A DNA stretch of 30,164 nucleotides, taken from JAGWJU01 sp035533295 (GTDB lineage Bacteria > Elusimicrobiota > Elusimicrobia > UBA1565 > UBA9628). The translations under genes were made by a program, and so were the position numbers. Positions 1 through 7,553 of this stretch are shown here, in pieces (within the stretch, counting starts at the first letter, position 1; each line of letters begins with the position of its first letter). Under the pieces are notes generated by a model that saw nothing but the letters and a program-made list of their open reading frames with translations, did not search any database and was not told where the DNA came from. The stretch lies in the NCBI GenBank assembly GCA_035533295.1, contig DATLUA010000005.1, positions 1 through 30,164 of the forward strand. Direction: 5' to 3'.

Positions 1-29
1 GCAGGGGAAGTCGACCAAATAAGGCCGTC

Positions 30-113
30 GGGCGGGTGGTGGAATTGGCAGACACAAGGGACTTAAAATCCCTCGGCCGCAAGGCCATGCGGGTTCGAGT
101 CCCGCCCTGCCCA
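30..113 (+). tRNA. tRNA-Leu (anticodon UAA)
   Basis: A complete cloverleaf can be folded by eye. The 7-bp acceptor stem pairs 30-36 with 106-112 (one G-U). The anticodon stem is 57-61/69-73 with loop 62-68, giving anticodon TAA at 64-66. The T-arm is 89-93/101-105 around TTCGAGT. The long variable arm between the anticodon and T arms is typical of class II tRNAs such as leucine. The discriminator is A113 and the 3' CCA is not encoded. The psd gene starts 23 bp downstream, so the tRNA and psd may share a transcript. Confidence 0.95.
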
Positions 114-136
114 TAGCCCGAACTCTGGATAAACGA

Positions 137-778
137 TTGCCCATCGCGCGGCAGGGACTAAAGTTCGTCGGGGCCGGACTTCTGGCGGCCGGAGCCGGTA
201 TTCTCATGCGCCCGGCTCCGGGCCTGGACTTCCTCGGCTTCCTGATTTTTTTCCTCGGGCTTTTTTTCGCCGCCTTCTCCCTTTATTTTTTCCGCGACCC
301 GCACAGGCCCTGGCCGCCGGACGCCGGGCTCATCTATTCCCCCGGCGACGGCACGGTCTTAAGCGTCTCCCGCGAGGGCGAGGGCAAACTCGTCTGCGTG
401 CGCATTTTCCTGTCCATCTTCAACGTCCACGTGCAGCGCTCGCCTTGCTCCGGCCAAGTGGAGACCGTCGAGCACATCCCGGGCTCGTTCGTCATGGCCA
501 TGAAGGACGGCGCCAAATTCAACGAACGCTACGCCATGACCCTGCGCGCTGATAATAACGGGCAACGCCTCGTGGTCGAGCAAATCGCGGGCGCCGTCGC
601 CCGGCGCATCGAGTGCTGGCCCGCCACGGGAAGCGCGCTCAAGGCCGGCGAGCGCTACGGCATCATCTATTTCGGCTCCCAAGCCGCGCTGCATCTTCCC
701 GATTCGGCGCGCGCCCTGGTCAAGCCCGGGGACAAAGTCTCGGCCGGGGTGACGCCCGTCGCCGAATGGCTCAAATGA
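137..778 (+). CDS. psd: Phosphatidylserine decarboxylase proenzyme, short (archaeal/alphaproteobacterial) type
   Basis: Decarboxylates phosphatidylserine to phosphatidylethanolamine at the membrane. The 213-aa length fits the short Psd family. After a hydrophobic N-terminus (about residues 12-52) comes the family motif YFFRDPHR. FNVHVQRSP follows mid-protein, and an FGS triplet near the C-terminus places the predicted self-cleavage, pyruvoyl-forming site at G180-S181. The start used is TTG at 137, because the residues after it (PIARQGLKF) resemble the usual family N-terminus. The next ATG at 206 would remove the first membrane segment, and no clear ribosome binding site decides between them. 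The stop overlaps the pssA start by 4 nt (ATGA), so the two enzymes of phosphatidylethanolamine synthesis are translationally coupled. Confidence 0.92.
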   Translation: MPIARQGLKFVGAGLLAAGAGILMRPAPGLDFLGFLIFFLGLFFAAFSLYFFRDPHRPWPPDAGLIYSPGDGTVLSVSREGEGKLVCVRIFLSIFNVHVQRSPCSGQVETVEHIPGSFVMAMKDGAKFNERYAMTLRADNNGQRLVVEQIAGAVARRIECWPATGSALKAGERYGIIYFGSQAALHLPDSARALVKPGDKVSAGVTPVAEWLK

Positions 779-1560
779 ACCTGCGCCGCGGCCGGCTCCT
801 GGCGCCGTCTCTTTTCACTTTGGGCAACATGGCCTGCGGGTTTTATGCTCTCTTGTCCATCCAGAGAGAGGAATTCGTGCCGGCCGCGACCGCCATCCTG
901 CTCGGGATGGTCTTCGACGCCTTGGACGGCCGCGTAGCCCGCTTCGTGCACGGAGAATCCACCTTCGGCGTCGAGTTCGACTCGCTCTCGGATTTCCTCA
1001 CCTTCGGCATCGCGCCCGCGCACATGATGTACGCCTTCATCCTGAAGGACTACGGCGTCTGGGGATATCCCATGGCCTTCGTTTACGCCCTATGCGGCGG
1101 CCTGCGCTTGGCGCGCTTCAACGCCGGCGTGCACGACCACATCGGCAGCAAGACCCACTTCACCGGGCTGCCCATCCCCGGCGGCGCCGGATTCCTGGCT
1201 TCCTTCGTGCTGCTCTATCAAATCATCGAGCAGGGCCGCCCGGCGCGGACCTGGGCCTTTTTGATGAACCAGATTCCTGCCCTCTACGCCCTGGCCCCGG
1301 CCATGATGCTCATCATCGCCTTTCTCATGATCTCGACCATCCCGTATCCCGCCTTCAAAAAATCGAGCCTCTTGCGGCCCCGCTCGGTCTGGCTTCCGCC
1401 GCTTCTGGTCTTCGCGGCGGCCGTTATCTTGATCTACCCTCAAAACGCGATTTTCCTCATCTTCTTCGCGTACGTGCTTCTGGGACCCGTCGGATGGCTG
1501 CTTGGGCGCGCGCGCCGGATTTTCTGGCGGCCGCCGCCGGCGGGGCCCGCCGGGCTTTAA
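775..1560 (+). CDS. pssA: CDP-diacylglycerol--serine O-phosphatidyltransferase
   Basis: Makes phosphatidylserine from CDP-diacylglycerol and serine, the substrate of the Psd encoded just upstream. The CDP-alcohol phosphotransferase signature DG-x2-AR-x8-G-x3-D-x3-D is intact, with D51, G52, A55, R56, G65, D69 and D73 in the 261-aa product. Around it are about seven or eight hydrophobic segments, as expected of this integral membrane family. The start is the ATG at 775, inside the ATGA overlap with psd. An in-frame ATG nine bases earlier is a weaker alternative. The stop shares four bases (TTAA) with the stop of metG on the other strand, so no room is left for an intrinsic terminator between the two genes. 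Confidence 0.93.
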   Translation: MNLRRGRLLAPSLFTLGNMACGFYALLSIQREEFVPAATAILLGMVFDALDGRVARFVHGESTFGVEFDSLSDFLTFGIAPAHMMYAFILKDYGVWGYPMAFVYALCGGLRLARFNAGVHDHIGSKTHFTGLPIPGGAGFLASFVLLYQIIEQGRPARTWAFLMNQIPALYALAPAMMLIIAFLMISTIPYPAFKKSSLLRPRSVWLPPLLVFAAAVILIYPQNAIFLIFFAYVLLGPVGWLLGRARRIFWRPPPAGPAGL

Positions 1561-3089
1561 GGTTTTCTCGGAAACAGCGGCGGGGCCTTCTGGATTTTTC
1601 CGATTCCTTTCTCCGCTCCGGCCAGGACTTCCTCGGCCGACAAAGGAGCCGGAAACCGGCGCACGCCGAGCTGGGCCTGGATTTTAGCCGCGGTCTGAGG
1701 CATGAACGGGCCCAGCCAGCCCGCCACGCGGCGCAGGGCCTGAACCAAGCCGAAGAGCACTCGGCGGGTCCTTTCCGGATCCGTCTTCGCGAGTTTCCAG
1801 GGCGACTCGGCGTTGATGTAGGCGTTTAACTCACCGATGACGGACCAGATGGTCGCCAGAGCCGACCCAAAACCCAGCGCTTCGATGCTGTTGGCCAGAA
1901 CCTCGTCGATCTGGTTCGGATCGATTTTTAAGAACGACAACGGGACCGAATTCTCCTTGGTCGGCAGCTCGCCCCCGAGGAAACGGTCGACCATGTCCAC
2001 CGTCCGATTGACCAGGTTGCCCAGGTCGTTGGCCAGATCGGCGTTGTAGCGCTTGCGCATCGCCTCGCGGGAAAAGTCCCCGTCGTTGCCGAAGGGCATC
2101 TCGCGCAGCAGGAAATAACGGAAGGCGTCGACGCCGAACTCCGCGGTGATGTGCCGCGGATCGACGAAATTGCCCTTGGACTTGGACATTTTCTCGCCCT
2201 CCACCGTCCACCAGCCGTGGGCGAAGACGCGCCGCGGCGGCTCCACACCCAGGGCCAGGAGCATGGCCGGCCAGATGACCGCGTGAAAGCGGTAAATTTC
2301 CTTGCCTACGATGTGGACATCCGCGGGCCAGAACTCGGGCGACGGCCCCGATTCGCCCCAAACGGCGGAAGCGTAATTGAGCAGGGCGTCGAACCAGACA
2401 TAAATGGCGTGCCCCTCATCGCCGGGGACCGGAATCCCCCATTTGACTTTGGTCCGGGAGACGGAAATATCCTGGAGCCCGCCCTCGACAAAGCGGAGAA
2501 TCTCCGGGGCGCGCGAGGTCGGCATGAGAAAGCCGGGATTGTCCCTATAGAGCGCCAAGAGCTTCTCTTGATAGCGCGAAAGCCGGAAAAAATAGCTGTC
2601 TTCTTGAACCGTTTCCAGCGGCCTGCGGCATTCCGGATTGGGGCACAGGCGCCGCCCTTTGGCGTCCTCGGGCGCTTCGGTCTTGGTCCAGTAGGTCTCG
2701 TCCGCCACGCAGTAGAAGCCCTCGTAGCGCCCTTTAAAAATATCTCCGGACTTGAGAAGAGCCTGGAACGCCTTGCGGACCGCGACGACGTGGCGCTCCT
2801 CCGTGGTGCGGATGAAATCGTCGTAGTGAACGTCCAGGTGGGCCCATAATTCGCGGAACTCGGCTGAAATCTTGTCCGCGTAAGCCTGCGGCGAGACTTC
2901 CGCTTCCTGGGCCACCTTCTCGATTTTGGCGCCGTGCTCGTCGGTTCCGGTCAAGAAATGGACGGATTTTCCGTGCTGGCGCATGAAGCGCGCCAAAACG
3001 TCGGCCGCCACGGTCGTGTAGGCGTGTCCGATGTGCGGCGCGGCATTGACGTAGTAGAGCGGCGTGGTGAGATAGTATTTTTTCGTCAT
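1557..3089 (-). CDS. metG: Methionyl-tRNA synthetase (short form, without C-terminal tRNA-binding domain)
   Basis: Charges tRNA-Met. The 510-aa protein has the class I signature HIGH at residues 19-22 and KMSKS at 300-304, with C127, C149 and C153 in the connective-peptide zinc region. The C-terminal helical anticodon-binding domain is present. The extra EMAP/Trbp111-like dimerisation domain of longer MetRS proteins is absent. The open frame runs on upstream to 3239, but homologous sequence begins at MTKKYYLTTP, and that ATG at 3089 lies in an ATGA overlap with the stop of holB. It is the last gene of a tmk-holB-metG operon. Confidence 0.95.
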   Translation of the reverse strand: MTKKYYLTTPLYYVNAAPHIGHAYTTVAADVLARFMRQHGKSVHFLTGTDEHGAKIEKVAQEAEVSPQAYADKISAEFRELWAHLDVHYDDFIRTTEERHVVAVRKAFQALLKSGDIFKGRYEGFYCVADETYWTKTEAPEDAKGRRLCPNPECRRPLETVQEDSYFFRLSRYQEKLLALYRDNPGFLMPTSRAPEILRFVEGGLQDISVSRTKVKWGIPVPGDEGHAIYVWFDALLNYASAVWGESGPSPEFWPADVHIVGKEIYRFHAVIWPAMLLALGVEPPRRVFAHGWWTVEGEKMSKSKGNFVDPRHITAEFGVDAFRYFLLREMPFGNDGDFSREAMRKRYNADLANDLGNLVNRTVDMVDRFLGGELPTKENSVPLSFLKIDPNQIDEVLANSIEALGFGSALATIWSVIGELNAYINAESPWKLAKTDPERTRRVLFGLVQALRRVAGWLGPFMPQTAAKIQAQLGVRRFPAPLSAEEVLAGAEKGIGKIQKAPPLFPRKP

Positions 3090-4018
3090 GTGGCCGCCTG
3101 GCGCGCCTGCAGGCAGGCCAAAAGAACGACGGCCTTGGGGTCCACGTTGGCGCGCAGCGCATCTCCCAACTCGCGCACGACGCCCAGCCCGCGCGCGGCT
3201 TCCCGAAACGGCGTCCGGCCTTCCTTCCAGCTCCGCCAAAGCTCCTGGCGCACCGCGAAGAGCGCCAGCTCGGCCTTGGTCCGCGCCGAGGGCAGGTCCG
3301 CGCCCAGGGACTCTGAGGCGTCCGCCGGCGCCGCCAAACCCGAGAACAGCGCGCCGGGATAGCCGTGGCGCGCCAACTCCAGGGCGCGGCCCGCAGAGCC
3401 GTCCGAGTCCCGAGCCGCGGCGGCGGCCAAGGACTCCGCAGTTCCCCCGCGCGTCAGGATACCCGCCACCGTCGCTTCGGGCAGGAGCGCGAAGCGGACG
3501 GCGGCGCAGCGGGACAAGACGGTTTTGGGCAGGCGCTCGCGGCGCGACGCCGTTAAAATCCAGACCGCTCCCGCCGGTGGCTCCTCCAAAATCTTTAAGA
3601 GCGCGTTGGCCGCCTCGATTTCAAGGCTGTCGGCGTCCTCGATTACGGCGACCTTTCGTCCCCCCAGGATGGGGCTGGTCTCCATCGCCCGGCGCGCTTC
3701 TCGGATGGTGCCGACGCGCAAGCTTTTCTGCTTGGACTCGTCCTCCTGCCGCAGGCAGGCTTGATAGGCGGCGTTGACGCGGATAAAATCGGGATGCCGG
3801 CCGCCAGAAAACGCCGCGCAGGGCGCGCACGCGCCGCAAGCGCGGACGCTCCGGGATACTTCGCACAAAAGCGCGGCCGCGAAACTTCCGGCCGCCAAGG
3901 CCTTGCCCACGCCCGGCGGACCGAAAAAAAGCAGGGCCTGGGGCACGCGGTCCGCGGACAAAAATCCGGCTAGTATTTTCAGGGCCCGGTTTTGCCCCAA
4001 AATGTCGCCGGCGCTCAC
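3086..4018 (-). CDS. holB: DNA polymerase III delta' subunit (clamp-loader AAA+ protein)
   Basis: Part of the clamp loader that places the sliding clamp on DNA. The 310-aa protein shows the AAA+ P-loop region GPPGVGKA near residue 33, where the usual Thr/Ser after the Lys is Ala. It also has a zinc-binding cluster (CGACAPC), the Walker B/sensor region IEDADSLEIEAANALLKI, and an SRCAAVRF sensor-1 stretch. The altered P-loop fits delta', which often has poor ATP binding. The start is GTG at 4018 within a GTGA overlap with tmk, and the stop overlaps metG by 4 nt. tmk-holB pairing is common in bacteria, which supports the call. Confidence 0.9.
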   Translation of the reverse strand: MSAGDILGQNRALKILAGFLSADRVPQALLFFGPPGVGKALAAGSFAAALLCEVSRSVRACGACAPCAAFSGGRHPDFIRVNAAYQACLRQEDESKQKSLRVGTIREARRAMETSPILGGRKVAVIEDADSLEIEAANALLKILEEPPAGAVWILTASRRERLPKTVLSRCAAVRFALLPEATVAGILTRGGTAESLAAAAARDSDGSAGRALELARHGYPGALFSGLAAPADASESLGADLPSARTKAELALFAVRQELWRSWKEGRTPFREAARGLGVVRELGDALRANVDPKAVVLLACLQARQAAT

Positions 4019-4626
4019 GGCAAGAACCTTTTTATGAGATAAAGAATGCGCCCATGGACGTCGTCCACGCCGCCGCCCCGGACCACCAGCGCGACCTTGG
4101 GCTCGCGGCGAGCCAGACGGCGGTAGCCTTCGCGCACCCGCGCGCGGAAGGCCGCGGATTCCTGCTCCAAGCGATCATGGACGCGGCGCGGCCGGCGCGC
4201 GAACTCGGATTCCGGCATGTCCAGAACGATGGTCAAATCCGGACGCAGGCCACCCGAGGCCAGAGCGTTCAAGCGCCGGATGAGCGGCAAGGGAAAGCCG
4301 CGCCCGTAGCCTTGATAGGCCAGGGAAGCCAAGCCGTAGCGCTCGCAAATAACCAGCCGCCCCTCCTTCAGGGCCGGCCGGATTTTTTCCTCGGTGTGCT
4401 GGGCTCGCGCGGCCTCGTAGAGCAGCAGTTCGGCCAAGGGGATGACGCGGTGGCGCGGATCGAGCAGGATTTTGCGGATGGCTTCGGCGAAGGCCGTCCC
4501 GCCGGGCTCGCGCGTGTGCACGAATGGAATTTCCCGGGCGCGCAGCGCGCGGGCTAAAAGCGCGGCCTGGGTGGACTTGCCGCTTTTATCCGGCCCCTCC
4601 AGCACCACGAACGCGCCTTTGCTCAC
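4015..4626 (-). CDS. tmk: Thymidylate kinase
   Basis: Phosphorylates dTMP to dTDP. The 203-aa protein begins with the P-loop GPDKSGKST (residues 11-19), followed by the REPGGT dTMP-binding motif and an ERYGLASLAYQG segment corresponding to the family DR[YH]..S..AYQG. It is the first gene of the tmk-holB-metG operon. The start codon is GTG at 4626. There is no ribosome binding site, but a -10-like TAAAAT ends exactly six bases before it, so the message is probably leaderless. The K in GPDKSGKS, where G is more usual, is a small deviation. Confidence 0.92.
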   Translation of the reverse strand: MSKGAFVVLEGPDKSGKSTQAALLARALRAREIPFVHTREPGGTAFAEAIRKILLDPRHRVIPLAELLLYEAARAQHTEEKIRPALKEGRLVICERYGLASLAYQGYGRGFPLPLIRRLNALASGGLRPDLTIVLDMPESEFARRPRRVHDRLEQESAAFRARVREGYRRLARREPKVALVVRGGGVDDVHGRILYLIKRFLP

Positions 4627-4632
4627 GCAGGG

Positions 4633-4638
4633 ATTTTA
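4633..4638 (-). promoter_or_regulatory. -10 element of tmk operon, leaderless arrangement
   Basis: Read on the minus strand this is TAAAAT, followed by exactly six bases and the GTG start of tmk. Transcription starting about seven bases after the hexamer would begin on the start codon. No good -35 is visible. Confidence 0.5.
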
Positions 4639-4671
4639 GCACATCGGCGGTTTTTTCCTGAAAACTGGCTC

Positions 4672-4700
4672 TTGCGCGGAACGTTTTTTTCCCTTATTCT
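4672..4700 (+). promoter_or_regulatory. Promoter of the 948-aa secreted protein gene, leaderless arrangement
   Basis: TTGCGC (4672-4677), a 17-bp spacer and TATTCT (4695-4700) precede the GTG at 4707 by six bases. The predicted start of transcription coincides with the start codon, and there is no Shine-Dalgarno sequence. Confidence 0.5.
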
Positions 4701-4706
4701 ATTGCC

Positions 4707-7553
4707 GTGAAAGTCCAGGCCGCCGCTTTGCTTCTCGCCGCAAGTTTTTTCCTGGCGCCCGCGCTCAAACTCCGCGCGCAAGACGCCGCCCCGGCCAAGC
4801 CGCCGTCCGCCGGAGAAGCGGCGCATCAACTCGCCATTCTAAAAATAGCCGCCGGGCAGCGTTGGCGGCGCTACCTGAATCCGGACGGAAGCATCGACGC
4901 CGCCGGCCTGCGCCTCATCGCGCGGTACGAGGCCTCCAAAAAAATACGCCTTCTTCCCGATCTTAAGGCGTTTTCGAAGCTTGGCGCGCCGCCGGAGCCG
5001 ACGGCGGCAGATTTGGCGGGCGAGCAAAAAATTCTAGACGCCGGGTTCGACGGCGGCGGAGTCTCCCTGGGCTGGACCTCCAAGGACGCGCGCGCTTCCC
5101 TCCAGACCGGGCTTCTCTACTCCGATGGGCGCTACCCCGTCGCCGAGTCGAGCCCTTACGGAAACCTCGATTGGCGCGCTCGGGGAGAAAACGGCCTTCT
5201 GGACTACAACCTCAAGGCCAGCGCCGGGCTTGTCGATTTGCACTCGCGGCTTTTCGCCGACTCGCCCGAGAATCTCGTCGAAAGCCAGAACCTGTTCATG
5301 GGCAGCGGCTTGGCGCAGGCGGGCCGCGCTTACCATGCGTTTGGGCCCCTGGACTGGTCCTGGACGCTAGGAGGCTTGGCCAAAATCGCGGGCATCGCGC
5401 CCAACATCGCGCTCAACGAGTTGGGCGGCGCGCGCTTGCGCCTGCCGGGCGCCCTATCCTTGGGGTTCTTCACGGGTAAATCCCAGGATTTTTCTCCTAT
5501 TCCCGACGACCTGCTTCAATCGGCGTTGGGAGAAGCGGCCGCCGGTTCGAGCCGGGAAAACGCGAACTACCGGTCCGTCGCCCTTTGGGGGCCGGCGCCG
5601 GGCTTTTCGGACGTGCTGTTCTCGCTGACCGGCGGGCGCCGCGAGTCCGGGCCCGTTGAAGGAAAGCAGGCCGGGCTTTCTTTTTCCGGCGCGTCGCCAG
5701 ATTCGGCCGGCGTGGCTCTTTCTTATAACGAGAGCGACGGCTACGGCGGCTCCTATCGGCAGGACAATATCCAGCTGGAAGCGACCTACCCTCTTTCGCG
5801 AAGCGCCGATATTTTTTTGGATCTGCGGCGCGACCGCCTGCGCTACGGCAACGCGGACATCCAATCAAACCAAGCCCTGGCCGGCGTGCGGGCCGATTTA
5901 GGCGGCGGAGTCTCGGTCTCCATGGCCCAATCGCTGGCCGGACGCGTCCAGGACATCAGCCCCCTTCCCATCGACGCGCGCGCGGAATTAGACGGCATCA
6001 GCCGGGATTTGGCCGCAGCCGTCGCCGTCGCGGGCAAGGCCCAGGACGCCCTGGAGCGGCTTGATTCCGGCGTGGGCGCGGCGGATTTGGAGAATTCCCT
6101 CAACGCCCTTTCCGCGGCCCTGGCCCGTTTGAGCACGAAATCGGCGGGCACGTTGCTCAGCGAACTGGGAAGCTTGAACCTCTCGCCCGCGCAAAAAGTG
6201 GCCCTGGCCGAAATCTGGCTGCGCACCGCCGCTCCCGGGAGCCTCTACTACTCCCAAATGCTCGCGCGATTTTCCTCGTCCCTCAAAGGCCCGGGAGGCG
6301 CCGCCCTTTTCGCCCCGGCGGGAAATTGGGCGGCCTATCTTGGCGCGCACCGCCCCGATGTGGAGAGAATCATAGCTCTCTTGGGGGACCAAGGCGTCTG
6401 GAACGCCGCGCTCATCGAAAAAGCCCGCGCCGGCGTCTTGAGCGCGCTCGAGTCGCACGGAAAAATAGAACTTCCGATCCTGGGCGGCATCGGCGTCAAG
6501 ATCGGCGCGCCCACGCTCTTAGCCGCGGCGGACATCCTCGAAAGCCGCTTCGCTCCGCCGGCGCCGCTGGAGCAGGGCCAGATGGACTCTTGGCTTTATG
6601 AAGAAGCCGCCCAAAGCCTGAGACTTCCCGCCGGAGGCGATCCCAAAGCCGGAATCATCGGAAAAATAACCTCCCAGGCGCTGGAACAAATCCAGGAGCG
6701 CCTGGGCCAGGCATTGGCCGGCCTTTCCAGGGCGCCGCAGTCCTCCGCCGCCCTGGCCGCCCAGGTCCTAGCCGCGGTGCCTCCGCCGGTGGCCGCCGCC
6801 CTCCAGCAGCAGTACGGGCCCAATCTCGCCGGCCTCATCCCGCCGAACCTCACCACCGCGCAGATAAAGACTCTCCTTGGCGTCACGCTTCCCGCGGAAG
6901 CGACGCGCCTGATTGAGACCCGGTACGGCCCCGAGCTGGCCTCCGGCCTCGATCAAAGCGTGCGCTGGGCCGGGGACGTGCTGCGGCAGCAGGTCAACGT
7001 GACTTTGGCGCAGCTTATGGAAGCCTCCCAAGAGCTCGACGCCCTCTCCGTGGATCACGGCCGGAAAATAGACGAGCTTGATCGCGACATGGCGATGAGC
7101 TCCTTCGCGGCGCTCGACGCCCGTGAGCAAGACCGCGCCCGGCAATACGCCGGCGGCATCGTCGGCGTGGTCCAACGCCAAGCCGACGCTGGCGCGGCGC
7201 GAATTAAAGGGAAACTGCGAAACTACGGGCGGGCTCGCCTTGAGGCGCTGGAGAACTCTCCTTCTTGGCCGCCGGGAATGTCGCTGTCCGTCGCGCCGCA
7301 GGATTGGCCGGCCCTTCTGGCTCTTTACGGCGACGGCGCGGTCTTTGGAACCATCAAGCGGATGGCCGACGCTTACGCGAATTCGGGGAAAACGCCGCTC
7401 GCCGTCACGCTGAGCTACGCGCCGGATCAGACGCTTGGCCTTATGGTGTGGAGCGATCCCGGATCGATTAAATTCAGCCTCAACCGCCCTTCAAGTCCGG
7501 ACCAAGCCCGGGGCAGCCTCAAGCTCCTCCCGTCCTATATCGGCGGATCTTAA
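4707..7553 (+). CDS. Large secreted/outer-membrane protein of unknown function
   Basis: I do not recognise a named family. The 948-aa product has a Sec signal peptide (hydrophobic residues about 4-20, cleavage likely after LRAQ at about 25). Residues roughly 110-420 are rich in alternating polar/aromatic and small residues (for example VSLGWTSKD, NLDWRARG, GGSYRQDNIQLEATY), as in beta-barrel or beta-sheet envelope proteins. The second half (about 430-870) is Ala/Leu/Gln-rich and predicted mostly helical. A final stretch after residue 870 returns to beta-type sequence. The start codon is GTG and appears leaderless. The stop shares TTAA with nrdJ on the opposite strand. A structural or surface role is an inference from composition only. 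Confidence 0.75.
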   Translation: MKVQAAALLLAASFFLAPALKLRAQDAAPAKPPSAGEAAHQLAILKIAAGQRWRRYLNPDGSIDAAGLRLIARYEASKKIRLLPDLKAFSKLGAPPEPTAADLAGEQKILDAGFDGGGVSLGWTSKDARASLQTGLLYSDGRYPVAESSPYGNLDWRARGENGLLDYNLKASAGLVDLHSRLFADSPENLVESQNLFMGSGLAQAGRAYHAFGPLDWSWTLGGLAKIAGIAPNIALNELGGARLRLPGALSLGFFTGKSQDFSPIPDDLLQSALGEAAAGSSRENANYRSVALWGPAPGFSDVLFSLTGGRRESGPVEGKQAGLSFSGASPDSAGVALSYNESDGYGGSYRQDNIQLEATYPLSRSADIFLDLRRDRLRYGNADIQSNQALAGVRADLGGGVSVSMAQSLAGRVQDISPLPIDARAELDGISRDLAAAVAVAGKAQDALERLDSGVGAADLENSLNALSAALARLSTKSAGTLLSELGSLNLSPAQKVALAEIWLRTAAPGSLYYSQMLARFSSSLKGPGGAALFAPAGNWAAYLGAHRPDVERIIALLGDQGVWNAALIEKARAGVLSALESHGKIELPILGGIGVKIGAPTLLAAADILESRFAPPAPLEQGQMDSWLYEEAAQSLRLPAGGDPKAGIIGKITSQALEQIQERLGQALAGLSRAPQSSAALAAQVLAAVPPPVAAALQQQYGPNLAGLIPPNLTTAQIKTLLGVTLPAEATRLIETRYGPELASGLDQSVRWAGDVLRQQVNVTLAQLMEASQELDALSVDHGRKIDELDRDMAMSSFAALDAREQDRARQYAGGIVGVVQRQADAGAARIKGKLRNYGRARLEALENSPSWPPGMSLSVAPQDWPALLALYGDGAVFGTIKRMADAYANSGKTPLAVTLSYAPDQTLGLMVWSDPGSIKFSLNRPSSPDQARGSLKLLPSYIGGS

